21,366 nucleotides of DNA from Moniliella sp. 'wahieum' (GCA_003971905.1 RSEE01000196.1:1-21366), one strand, 5' to 3'. Shown: positions 8,604 through 18,872, numbered from the stretch's first letter. Numbers and translations are program-made. The notes: a model not told the origin generated them from the sequence alone.

Positions 8604-11600
8604 ATGACTGCCCCTCCACCACCCCCCGCGCCCGAGCGCATCGGCTCCTACACCCTCGCCACCGAGATCGGCAAGGGCAGCTTTGCCGTCGTCCGCAAGG
8701 CCTACCACACTGCCCCCCCACGCACCGCCGTTGCTGTCAAAGTCGTCTCCCGCGCCATCCTCACCACCAAGCTCGTGGCCAGCCTCGAGGCCGAAATCAG
8801 CATCCTCCAGAGCATCACCCACCCCAATGTGGTCGAGCTGCTGGATTGCATCAAGAATTCCGACCGCATCTACCTCATCATGCCCTTCTGTCCCTGGGGC
8901 GACGCTACATGTACATCAAGTCCCACGGCCAGCTGCCCTCGTCGCCCCTCCCGTCGCACACCCGGTCACCGACCCCGTGTTCAGCGTCCGCGACCTCGGC
9001 GCCTCGGTCATGGCCAACAGTGCCCTCATGGCGTCGGCCCAGGACGAAAAGCAAGCCATTGATGCGCTCTGGGACGATGTGCGCCGTTTTCCTCACCCAC
9101 CCGGTGGCGGACTGAACCCATGGGTGGTCCGCAGCTTCCTCTTCCAGCTCTGCAGCGCCCTCGAATTTATGTGGAACAAGCACATTGTCCACCGCGATAT
9201 TAAGCCCCAAAACCTCCTCTCCAGCCGGCCGATCCCACCTTTCTCGCCTCGGGTCATCCGTTGGGCATCCCGCAAATCAAGGTGGCTGATTTTGGGTTTG
9301 CCCGACATTTGCCGGCTGCCTCTCTCGCCGAAACACTGTGCGGCAGCCCCCTCTATATGGCCCCCGAGATCTTGCGGCACGAAAAGTACGATGCCAAAGC
9401 TGATTTGTGGTCCGTAGGCGCGGTGACGTACGAGATGGCGTCGGGCAAGCCGCCCTTTCGGCGGCGAATCACATGGAGTTGCTCCGAAGAATCGAGAAGA
9501 ACGACGATCGGATCCGCTTCCCTGACGAGCGATCCGAGGGAAGCTTTACCCGCGAGAACATTCGTCGCGCCGAGGAAGGCTTGCCCCCGCTAGAACGGCC
9601 GCTCGAGGTCCCAGCCGACCTTAAGGAGATCATCCGCGCCCTCCTCAAACGTCACTCTGTCGCCCGTGCTGACTTTGAGGAGCTCTTCCACTCCGTGTTG
9701 TCGCTTCCGGATCCGGGGCCGAGTTGGCTCGTGCCCTTGGTCGGCCCATCCCCGCCCCTCCTGCCCCTCCTGCCCCGTTGCCACAGGCCCCCTGCCCCTG
9801 CCCCTGTCCACGTCTGCCGCGCCGTCCTCCGAGCAGCAATATCCACCAACTCAACTGACTTCCCCTGCCCAGCGTTCCTCCCTGCCTCCTCCTCCTCCTC
9901 CTCCTTTGGCATCTACCGTCACGCACCGCCCTCCTCGAGGCCACTTTTGCCGTCGCCATCGCCTCCTGCCTTGCCTACGAACGTGGCCCCGCTCTCCTCG
10001 TATTTTCCTCGGCAACACGTTGCTCACACTGCCGCAGTCCCGATCCCGGGGGCAGTGCCCATCCCAAAGGCTCGCGCCAAGGCATCTCAGGCAGTCGATC
10101 AACCACATTCGATCCCCATGGGGGATGACACTGTTCCCCCCCTGCTGCGACCGATGGGTTCGTCAAGCTTGCTTGGTACACCTCCACCCTTGCCCGCGTT
10201 CGTCAAGCAGCCCTTTACGACGCCCAGCTCTCTGCCCGATGCCGGTGGTCTCTCATCCACTCGGCCTGGTTTTCCGCCTGCGTAGGACGACGATCGGGTT
10301 TCATACTGCCACTCCTTCCTCCCTTTCTCGTCCACCACTCACAAGCCGGACTTTGGTCTCTGGCTCTCAGCAACCCGCGGCCGCGTGCGCCCGATCCGGT
10401 TCAGAACAAGTCCCGGCTCTCCTCGGTTGCCAGTATTTCCTCCCCCGCGGCCTCGACTGGGTCTAACCAGGGGTGTGACCGGGGGGGTGCAGAGTTCGGG
10501 CTTGTCATCCTCGTCCACCAGCCCAAGCCGAACCCCCTCCGGGCCCGATAGCCCTGGACGCCAATCTTCGCGCGACACGGGGAGCTTGCTGGATGGAGAG
10601 TATGCTATGGTCGATTCCCGTGTGTCGGGCCCAGAGGAAGAGACGGAGGGAGAAAAACCGTTGCTGGCGTTTCCTGGTTCTTACCCGTCGTCGGCGCATG
10701 CAGCGGCAAGCGCTGCTGCCTCGGTGGCCGCAGCCGCCTTTGGCCGCACCTCCATCCGTCGCCTTAGTCAAATCCGTGCCCCTTCCTTTTCGCGCTTCAG
10801 CTTAGCAGGCCACCAATCTTCCTCTCCCGCCGGCAGTCCTACCACATTTGCCCAGCCCGCCCTCCTTCCTGACCGGTCACGAAGGGAGAGCAAACCGTCG
10901 CCCCGGGCTGGACTCGCATCCGCCCTCACCTCGGCCAAGCCCCCTTCCCCTCACACTCCCCCTCCCTCCCGCCCTCCACGCCCCGGGACATCCCTTCCGC
11001 TCGCACCGTGCCCCCTAGTGGCCCACGCTCCGGTTCCAGCGGGGTCCCTGCCGACCAGCCGGTCGACAGGCGAAAGAGGTTCGTCGTCAAGCACGGGAGC
11101 TACCGCGACGCCGACCTTGGCGGCGGCCATGGAGGGAGCGGGAGCGGGAGCGGAGCCCCATCTTCCACCGACCCCGGCTGTGCCGATTAGCACGTCATCT
11201 CAAGTGCGTCCCTTGCCGATCCCGAGGCCCGCTTTTGCGCTGCCGGCGCATCAGCGCCCCGCCTCTTTCACACCGCCGTTCTTCCACTTCGTTCTCTAGC
11301 AGTGGGCACAGTTTCTCCCCACGCATGCACCAAGGCCCTAGCACACACAGCTGGGGGCCAGTTTAGCCCCATCCCCTCTAGTAGCTCCGTTCCAACGGCC
11401 CACCCCATTCCATGTCGGGTGCCTCGGCTCCAACGGGCGGGGCCTTTCCCCCCTTGAGTGCCTCGCCAGGAATGACACCCGGTGGCCCCTCGAGCCGGAA
11501 GCCGAGGAAGGGGGGATGAGCATCTCTCCGTTTGGGTCCAACATGATGGATGGGCAAATGGTTCGGGGGCCTTCCTTTTCCCCTAGTCCCCGTCCTACCC

Positions 11601-12948
11601 GCCTCCACCTAGTGCGCTGAGCAGCTCGCTGACACGGGCCATGAGCCAGGCCTCCATCCGTCTGTTTGGTATTCCCAGCGTAGTGGCCTTGCGCAACGCC
11701 CAAGCGATCATGCAGGGGCGCACGTGGCGGAGTCAGAGTTACTCGGCGCTGGGCCGGGTGTGAGTACGCACAGCTTGCTTAGCGGCACTACCCCTCCCTT
11801 GGCTGGAGACGCGTCGGCGGTCAGCTTGGCGGGGGAGCCGGACCAGGCGGAACGCAACATGTTGGGACTGATGCTGGACTACTTCCACAAAGCTCATGTG
11901 CTGAGCGAATTGGCCGACTCGAGATTTACCGATCATTGGGTACGCTGCCGCCGGCCTCCCACTCAGAGGGAGCAACTAGCCTCCCGCCCGAATCGTATTG
12001 GCGCGACCCTGCCACACTCCCCACATTTTCCCCCGATGCTGGCGCCTATTGTGACAGCTGCACCCCCGCCTGGCGGGCGGTCGTCCTCCTCACTCAGCTT
12101 GGCATCTGCCTCGGTCGTGGCCAACGAAGTAGGTGTGCTGGCCAATGAGTCGGCAACGCCAGGCACCACCCCCGTCGTCTACCCCCTTTTTGCCCGCCGC
12201 TGTACTGGGCGTGGCCCCCACTTCTGTCTCTGCCTCTCCTTCCAACAGGTGGCCGACTCGGAGGCAGTGGCGGCCGAGTGTCTGCTTATCTACCTCCGTG
12301 CTGCCGCGTTGATTGACCGCGGCTTGCAGACCACGCGCGAGTTTCTGGATGCTCGCCAAGCCAATGGCTGGACCCGCCCGCCCTGCCCCGATCTGGTGGA
12401 CGTACGTATCACTTTCCTCGGTGACGGAAGAAGAAGAAGAGTCCAGCTAACCCCGCATGTGTATGACAGTCTCTTTTGCGCTCAAAACCAGTTTTCAAGC
12501 GCTGCTGGAGCGGGTCGAGTATGTGCGTGCCAAGACGGGGGAGAGTGATGAGCTGCACCCGACGCGCAACATCAATGATCTCATCCTCACCATGGCTGTG
12601 GACATTGCGCGTGCCGCTGCATCGGACGAGATGAACCGAACTCGGCAGAGCAGCTCTGGGCGGGCCGAGTGGAACGCACAGGGCTGTATTGATGCTTACG
12701 ATGCAGCGGAGACGCTGCTACTCTCCTTTCTCGAGGCCAACCTGGCCGACTAACCAGGCAACACGGCCTTGTCCCCTGCCACCACAGCGTTTATCGAAAA
12801 GTGTACGCGTATCCCCGTTTTCTTTCCTCCCCTTGCGATCTCTCCACGGCTCCCCTCGCTAACCCCCAACATTCCCCCCACCACAGACGTTCATTCGATT
12901 CACAAGCGCCTCGATATCCTGAACCAGAACATGGGCCAGACGACCTGA
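8604..12948 (+). CDS. ATG1: Atg1/ULK-type autophagy-initiation serine/threonine kinase, with frame breaks and introns
   Basis: Starts autophagosome formation within the Atg1-Atg13 complex (family knowledge). The ATG at 8604 gives [16 protein letters not shown] directly before the kinase domain: [12 protein letters not shown] (Gly loop), VAVKVVSR (ATP Lys), [68 protein letters not shown] (HRD at 9190-9198), [20 protein letters not shown] (DFG at 9288-9296), [20 protein letters not shown] and [20 protein letters not shown]. An insert of about 65 residues lies between the MYIK and VVRSF segments. A long disordered Pro/Ser linker carries YAMV at 10601-10612. The C-terminal MIT-like part includes [60 protein letters not shown] and [24 protein letters not shown] at 12751-12753 is in frame, but a further exon ([22 protein letters not shown] at 12946) fits the family end. 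Frame changes occur near 8907, 8945, 9260, 9465 and several places in 11290-12240. Confidence 0.9.
12402..12469 (+). other. intron in the ATG1 C-terminal region
   Basis: Donor GTACGT at 12402, branch-like GCTAAC near 12446, acceptor ACAG ending at 12469. It separates [16 protein letters not shown]...PPCPDLVD from [20 protein letters not shown]. With GTACGT the frame is off by one. With the overlapping donor GTATCA at 12406 the frame is kept, so 12406-12469 is the phase-consistent choice. Confidence 0.75.
12803..12886 (+). other. last intron of ATG1
   Basis: Donor GTACGC at 12803, branch-like GCTAAC near 12859, acceptor CCACAG ending at 12886. Splicing joins TTAFIEK through a split Tyr codon to [15 protein letters not shown], matching the usual basic coiled end of Atg1 proteins. 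The phase agrees exactly. Confidence 0.7.
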
Positions 12949-14009
12949 GTCACGCTCTGTTGGCCTTGTCCGCCCTTTCTTCATTTTGACACCATGCTCC
13001 CATGCTGGTCAAGTACGCCACTCTTTATCGCCCTGTCTGCACAGCAACGCCGTGCGTCCCCAAACGCACCCCCCCCCGCCTTCCTACTTCTGTTAGATGT
13101 GGTATTGGCTGGGGTATGGTTGCTGCTCCTCGTTCGTCCTCTTGTGTTCCCCCGCCCCGTTCGTCTCCTTATAACCCTTGACTCTCGCCCGCTTTTCACT
13201 TGGTTTTTGGCGCCGCCTCGTATCAACCCCTAAGCAGTGGGGTGGCCCTTGTTTTGTCATGTTCAGTACCCCATTTTTTCTTTTCATCCCAGTCTCCCAC
13301 GATCCCCCCCCTGCCACTCTCGCTGACGCACCGTATTCTTGGTGCCCTATATTACAGGGTGGGCCCGCTGGCTAATTTGTATATCGCGTTGCTTCTCGTG
13401 TTCGTAGTTGGAGAAGGGGGGGGGGGGGAGGCAATGATGATGTCGATGATGCATAAACAAATTCTGGATCGTGATGGTCATGGCATAATATAGCCTCAAT
13501 GACCTCATCACGACGTTATCGACCTTTCATAGTACACCGCGCCCGCTGCACGACAGTCAAGAACACTCGCCCGCCACATCTAGCAGGAGGCAGGAGAAGG
13601 GAGATGATCACTGGGCTGATCCCAGCGTCCCATTCGGAGCCAGATGGAGAGGCAGCAAGATACAATGATTCTGCCAATTTCGTTCGTCGCCTCTACACTG
13701 GATACGGCTGGCTTAACCTGTACTACGCCCCCCCGGACCTCAGTTGTACCATAAGCGCTGAAGTTACTGTGGATACCCGGATGCTGGAAATCGAAGAAGC
13801 TATTGGAGTAGGAAGGCAAAGCAGCCGGAGCACAGAAAAAGTAAGGGCTAGATGGGGAGGGTCACCCGCCGGTCACTTGGCCACAGAAGTACCAATCCAT
13901 GGGCCGCTCCCGCGCGACTTCTCTCTCCCATAAAAGCAGTCCATGACTCCAGGCCTCACGTGCACTCACGCCAATGATGCCCAGCCAAAGAGCGGCAGGT
14001 AAAACATAG
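12949..14009. other. region between ATG1 and the tRNA without a supported gene
   Basis: It begins with the likely ATG1 3' UTR. A 79-codon frame (12994-13233) has a hydrophobic middle but lies in pyrimidine-rich DNA. A 144-codon frame at 13499-13933 has no family resemblance. A run of 13 G occurs at 13416-13428. The local base composition is lower in GC than the genes on either side. Confidence 0.5.
13416..13428. repeat. poly-G homopolymer (13 nt)
   Basis: An uninterrupted run of 13 G in the ATG1 downstream region, followed by ATGATGATG-type sequence. Confidence 0.9.
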
Positions 14010-14110
14010 TGCTTCGGAAAGGCTCGAACTGGCGACCTCAGGATTAGGTGTAGGAAGCCACTCATACGGTCGTATGAGACCTGCGCGCTAGCCAACTGCG
14101 CCAACGAAGC
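14010..14110 (-). tRNA. tRNA-Met (anticodon CAT), intron-containing
   Basis: On the minus strand the 5' exon runs 14110-14073: acceptor GCTTCGT, D arm with GCGC stems, loop CTCATA with anticodon CAT at 14074-14076. A 28-nt intron (14072-14045) follows one base after the anticodon, the standard eukaryotic position. It contains TATGAG, which can pair with CTCATA of the anticodon loop, as expected for nuclear tRNA introns. The 3' exon (14044-14010) carries TTCGAGC of the T loop and ends CGAAGC plus discriminator A. The sequence resembles elongator Met tRNA. The 3' side of the T stem (CTTTC opposite GCCAG) has two mismatches and the acceptor 3' strand is one base short, so either an indel is present or this is a pseudogene. 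Confidence 0.85.
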
Positions 14111-14250
14111 TCGCTGCGTTATCACAGATCCCCTACAAGCGAGCTTGTACACCTCATCTCTAAGGCAAGCTCTTAAGCCTTGCGGCTAATACAGGCGACA
14201 AAGGAAGGGGTCCGACATTCAAGACAGCGGGAGCTATACACATATGTATG

Positions 14251-15313
14251 TCATAGCAGGCCCATCGTGCGCAGGTTGGTGCGCGTGATGATGTCACGGA
14301 CAGCTTGAAGGACAAACGCGATCTGTTTCGTGTCTGTGGCGCACGTCAAGTAAGGGTAGGTGACCCGTTCCGTCCGAGAGCAGGAAACAAACTTGTTGGT
14401 CAAGAAGCTGGCTGCGTGTCTAAACTCCTCTGCGGGCTTGAGCTCAGCCTGAACCATCGGCACATAGTCTGGACAGTAGCGTTGTAATGGAGATTTGGGC
14501 AACTTGGCTCGGAATAAGTCTGTCTTGTTGAGGAAGGAGGAGGGCTGATTTGACAACCATTGCGAGTTGCAGATTGAGTCAAAGAGCGCCAGGGAATCGT
14601 GCAAGCGGCTGGTTGTGTTGTCTTCATAGAGTACCTGATCATATTCTGACAGGGCAACCATAAAAAGAAGCAGTCACCCCCTCAAAGCAGCTGATCCACT
14701 TGCGCCTCTCCGAGCGTTGCCCACCGACATCGACAATGCGGTACGAAGTCCCGTCGATATCGAACCTTTCCTCAACGACTACAGTCGTCTGCACCCGAGT
14801 TCTCAGCACGTCCTGGTCCGTCGGGATATATCCAGGCAAACCAATCCGCTCGATCGCATCAAAGTAGTACGCTGCTGAGTCGTTCAGCTGGAACTCATGC
14901 GAACGAGAAAATGCATGCTGCACCCCTGCATCCAACCAAAGGGTGCCAATCGCTCGAATTAAGGACGGGGAGAGGTGGAGTAAATCAAACTGTCCAGTTT
15001 TCGCCTGGATAACTTGTTTAGCTGCCAAGGCTGCTTCAGGCGATTGAATGGGAATGGCGAGAACCTCCATGGCCTCAAGCATAACCCGCATGCTCTCGAA
15101 CGTGTTGGAAAAGATGACCGCCTTAAACGACTCCCGCTCCTCTGGTGTGTAGGGCCCACGATGGATCAGCTTCATTTGTTTGAGGACAGTTGACTTGCCA
15201 CTTTCGCCGCTGCCCAGGAGCAGCATCTTGACAACCTTTCCCTCTGCTTCGCGCGCCTTCTTGAGCGCCATGTCGATCGCATGACTCCGAGCTTGGCCTT
15301 GATCTTGGGCCAT
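14251..15313 (-). CDS. heterotrimeric G-protein alpha subunit, one frame break
   Basis: A membrane-associated GTPase that couples receptors to effectors (family knowledge). The ATG at 15313 gives MAQDQGQARSHAIDMALKKA. G1 is LLLGSGESGKSTVLKQMKLI. The helical domain includes FSNTFESMRVMLEAMEVLAI. Switch I is VLRTRVQTTVVVEERFDIDG, with the catalytic Arg. G3 is IVDVGGQRSERRKWISCFEG, with the catalytic Gln. After one frame break in a T run near 14662 come MVALSEYDQVLYEDNTTSRL, FDSICNSQWL, FLNKTDLF (G4 NKxD), TCATDTKQIAFVLQAV (G5) and the C-terminus NLRTMGLL. No intron is seen inside the coding part. About 355 residues is the normal length. Three oddities: TTV instead of TTG in switch I, no MGxxxS myristoylation start, and no Cys four residues from the end. 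A small upstream exon is possible, since TATCAG before 15333 would be an acceptor. Confidence 0.93.
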
Positions 15314-16106
15314 ATTGGAAAAGCGGTGGTAGACTGATAGAGGATCAGCCGTAAGTTAGCAGTTGCCGGCGAACAACCCCAGCAATGAACGGCGCTGCTT
15401 GTGACGCATATAGCGAATTTCTGCCCGGGTAGTTGAAGCTTGAAGTGGGATGCGGTGTTAGTGGAAGATGCTGGCAAGTGGGTGGTAATCTAAAGCCCCG
15501 CCGCTCACCTCCGCCACACCACCACACCGCAGGCGGGTGAGATCTGAGATCCGGTGGCCAGAGCCATTGCAAATGTGTGGATGCAGGCTACTAGGAGGCA
15601 GGCCTATTAGGCCACTTAATACGTGTACCCAACACTGTGTGGCAAATGCACATGGATGAGTCACACACACTGCGTGGAGACACGCCACTGATTTGTGGGG
15701 CCTAAGTACCCACGTGCGATAGTTGCGTGCGTGTTGTTGCATTAGACGGCGACGATGTGTGATGTGTGATGCATGATGCACCCAATGCGTGCGGACCATG
15801 TGAGCTACGAACCTCCGTGAGTCTCAGATCTCAGTACTGGCCGTGCACAACTGATAGGAGCTGAGATAAAGCTGGTCCTGTGTGCTTGTGACCCTTACCC
15901 CTCAGTCTGAGGCCTCTCAGATCTCAGATCTCCCCTCGGGCCTCAGGGGTTCAGGGCCTCAGAGGGCCTTCAGAAAAGGGTGGAGCTCGAAATTTGAAAC
16001 TCTTGTAACCTGAGGCCTGAGAGGAGATCTCGGGCGCCAGAGCACAACGCCTGGGAAACACCAGGCAAAGGAGCTACATCTCGAGTAATGTCAGAGTTGA
16101 CACTCG
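15314..16106. other. region upstream of the G-alpha gene with AGATCT/GGCCTC repeats
   Basis: It holds the 5' flank of the G-alpha gene, including a possible branch point and acceptor (TGCTAAC...TATCAG) 20-50 bp before its ATG. Around 15820-16035 there are repeated TCAGATCTCAGATCT and GGCCTCAG-type words. GAGGCCTCTCAGATCTC (about 15910) is nearly mirrored by GAGGCCTGAGAGGAGATCTC (about 16012), so an imperfect stem about 100 bp apart is possible. No gene is recognised. Confidence 0.5.
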
Positions 16107-18047
16107 TCAACGGGTACGACACTGGGTTTGCTCTCGTTCATGTCGGAAGGGGTACGATCTGGCGGCTCCCCCGGGTTCCCCCGGGCTGTAATCTCTGGAG
16201 ATATAAGTTGGAGCGCGGGGAATAAGATGGTGGTGTAGCCTCTGCTCCACAATTTTGAATTCTTGAGGAGACTCCCTGTGTAGCGGGCAGTGGCCTCCCG
16301 GAAATCTGATCGCCATCACTTGACCTGGTGAAAGGGCCCGCAGCCGGAGACAGCCGGGGGACCCGCTGCTCGCCAGAGTCAACATACCGAATACTCTGTA
16401 GCGCCGGCTCGAACTGCACCGGTGGGGGAAGCAAATGCCGGCATTTCCGGTCTCGGCAGCCTGGAGAGACGAGTTGTGTCTCGCGCGCGTCTGCTGCCAC
16501 CGCCAGGTCCCTCCTCTCGTCCACAGTCCAGACGCGGGATGGATCATATGACTACACCCCATGAACTGACCCCCCCCCCCCCCGCCCGGCCCTTGGGAAT
16601 GAACAGAGCAAAAGCAGCCGCTTAAGCGGTTTTCATGCATTACATGGCGACCGCTTGGGAGGATGGACGTACCAAGAAACCGACAGGGAACCTGTTACCG
16701 CTGCCACTGAACGTCATTCAAATACTCAAGGCGCAAGCCAGAGTCAACAATCAAAAACGCCCCACAACCAACACCAGCACAGACAAGTGGACGACGAGCA
16801 CACACTGCCGCCTGTCCGCTCCATCACGCATTTGATGTGCCTTCGTCCCAGCGCACCCGGCGGGGCGGCTACCGCCCACCGGGCGTCTGTAATCTGCGGC
16901 GCGATGGGGGCAACCTTGGTTCAGCCTCACCATTTCCGAGCTACGACACGCTTTCAATGCAGTCCTGAGGGATCGAGCCTGCTACTTACCACCAATGCGA
17001 AATGTGAGTAACTTGGACTACTGGAGAAGGATACAAACAACGTACACACCAAACGCAGTTGACATGTTGGGCCCATTCTGAGTCGGAGACCTGAGAGCGG
17101 CGGGCACTGCGACCAAGCACACCACGAGGGATAACCAGTAGCAGTACTACTTCTCATTCTGCAGGTCTCATATCCCCAGCCTGACCCACACTCCTCGGGC
17201 TTGAGCGAGGCGATCTGCATGTGCGCATCCGCCTCTTCATCGGCGCCATGTCGCAGCAGATGCCGTTCAGGACTCGATCCACGTCTTCATAGTAGTCCTC
17301 AAGCTCTTGAGAAACCCGTCCGTTGTTTTCATGTACAATGCTCCCGGTGTCTGGGACGCGTTCCCCGCCATCATCCGAGGGCGTCGTTGCCGAGCGAGAT
17401 ATTTAATCTGGTGCCGAGGGAAAGCCTCCGCATCTAGCAGATCGATGGCTTGCTTATTCCATCGGCTGTTCGGCTCCGTCAAACGCAGTCGTACCTGTTG
17501 AGCGCTCTGGTAAGTATATCGCGGCAGGGCAAGGCATGAGCGGTTTCGTACATGATGAAAAATAGTGAGTATACCTGTGCCAACGTCATGCAGGGCATTG
17601 TGAAAGCGCATGACGCATCAAGTACTTTGACGTGGCCGTAAGACGGCAAGGAAAGAGGCGACAAGATGGGGTTGTCGGATGCAAACAGGCAACAGAAGTG
17701 GACAGATGTATCTCCTCCCGACACAGCGTACCTTGATAGAAATCTTAGCCGCATGTTGGCCGCCTCAAAGTTTTCTTGTAATGTCTTGCACAGCTCCTGC
17801 ACGGTTGGCGCTACAGTTGGGAGGTACTAATTGGACATTGTCACGGCAGTGAGGAGTACCTCTGGTGAAAATATGCGGCCGGTGGGTCAAATACTGTGGG
17901 AGCTATGGCGGTTGGAAGTTTTGAGCAAGAGTGAACAAGAGGTGCAGCGCCTCGACGGTTGGCCCGACGGCCGTGGTGTATTAGAGGGAAGTGTAGCGGG
18001 AGGGTGGGACTACCGCTGTGCAGAGTTGGGCAGCGGTGGGTACAATA
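16107..18047. other. region with unresolved coding-like fragments
   Basis: Minus-strand frames show protein-like pieces: QELCKTLQENFEAANMRLRF (ending in RFLSR just before a GTACGC donor at about 17733), ELEDYYEDVDRVLNGICCD near 17260, and hydrophobic YCYWLSLVVCLVAVPAAL near 17130. A GTAAGT donor occurs near 16985. I could not join them into one phase-consistent model or recognise a family. A 177-codon minus frame at 16107-16640 is also unassigned. They may be exons of a spliced membrane protein gene or decayed pieces at the subtelomere edge. A 14-C run lies at 16570-16583. Confidence 0.35.
16570..16583. repeat. poly-C homopolymer (14 nt)
   Basis: An uninterrupted run of 14 C between two unassigned open frames. 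Confidence 0.9.
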
Positions 18048-18169
18048 CCTAGACATATTTGTCAGCATCAATTGGTGATTTTCAATTTGAAATCGGCCCC
18101 CACCTTGTTTGAAAAACCACTAGGTGAAAACCAGCGAGCCCGGTTGGTGAAAATTGTACAAGCTCTGGG
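18048..18169. repeat. subtelomeric direct repeat, inner copy
   Basis: A 122-nt sequence starting CCTAGACATATTTGTCAGC and ending TTGTACAAGCTCTGGG. It matches 21173-21295 in the same orientation with about six substitutions and one indel by hand alignment. The central 40 or so bases (CATCAATTGGTGATTTTCAA onward) are identical. Flanking sequences are unrelated on both sides, so the boundaries look real. It contains a near-palindrome (GATTTTCAATTTGAAATC). Confidence 0.93.
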
Positions 18170-18197
18170 CCGGGCCGGCGGGCCGACAGGCCCTGGC

Positions 18198-18242
18198 CGG
18201 TGACCGGCTGACCGCTGACCGTGCTGACCAACGCTCTGACCA
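18198..18242. repeat. CTGACC short repeats beside the inner repeat copy
   Basis: GTGACC followed by four CTGACC copies with irregular 1-6 nt spacing. It lies just past a GC-rich stretch that follows the inner repeat copy. Confidence 0.6.
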
Positions 18243-18872
18243 TCAGAAGGTGCTGCTGCTCGCATCACTTACCCCAGCACTGCCACCGCCACCGCCACTG
18301 TCACTGCACACCCCACCGCGCCGCCGCCGCCTCCAACGCACACGCCAGCCCTCCCACCCCCACTTCCACCCCCACTCCCACCTCCACTACCACCTTTACT
18401 CCCGCACCACTGCCATCTCCACTGCTACCCCCCCACTTGTTTTGCGACCCCCATTTCCAACACCAGTATGGTCGTTGCATGTAGAGTAGATGCCATAATA
18501 GGATGCCATTGGGCTGTAGCACCACCGCGTGCACGGCGCCTTGGGTCTCAGCTGCAAGCGGTCGTGTATTGACTTCATCGCCTGCCATAGCTGGCCCCAT
18601 GCGATGGCTAGCAGCATACCAAATTGCAGCCCAATCGGTTGAGAAACGGCCGAGATGTGTCCATTTTGGTGCAGCGCGCATCGCTCAACACGCCGCCAAG
18701 TCGTGTCGCCTCTCGGTACGCGCATCAGCCGTCGATGCATGCACCCGCACGGCGGCAGCGTAATAAATTGTACTCCACACGCGTCGCGCTGCCTGCATTC
18801 TTTCATTTCCTCCTCTTTCCACGCCTCCCAACGCGCCCCTTCCTCCTCACGTCCCACCATCCTCGCGTTACC
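18243..18872. other. 5' flank of the subtelomeric gene, partly low complexity
   Basis: 18270-18440 is C-rich low-complexity DNA (repeated CCACCGCCAC and CCCCCACTCCCACC). A TAATAAAT element at 18761-18768, about 105 bp before the ATG at 18873, could serve as a TATA box. Overlapping frames here on both strands show no family resemblance. Confidence 0.5.

Noticed and set aside
12994..13233. 79-codon frame with a hydrophobic stretch, a candidate small membrane protein
   Set aside because: The hydrophobic run comes from pyrimidine-rich 3' flank sequence after ATG1. There is no other support.
13499..13933. 144-codon plus-strand frame before the tRNA
   Set aside because: It has no family resemblance and sits in lower-GC DNA with no intron or promoter signal. 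It could be real but cannot be supported.
1086..15313. Genome-wide programmed ribosomal frameshifting as the cause of the many frame changes
   Set aside because: The changes go in both directions, share no slippery sequence or stop context, and occur several times within single short genes such as RPS5.
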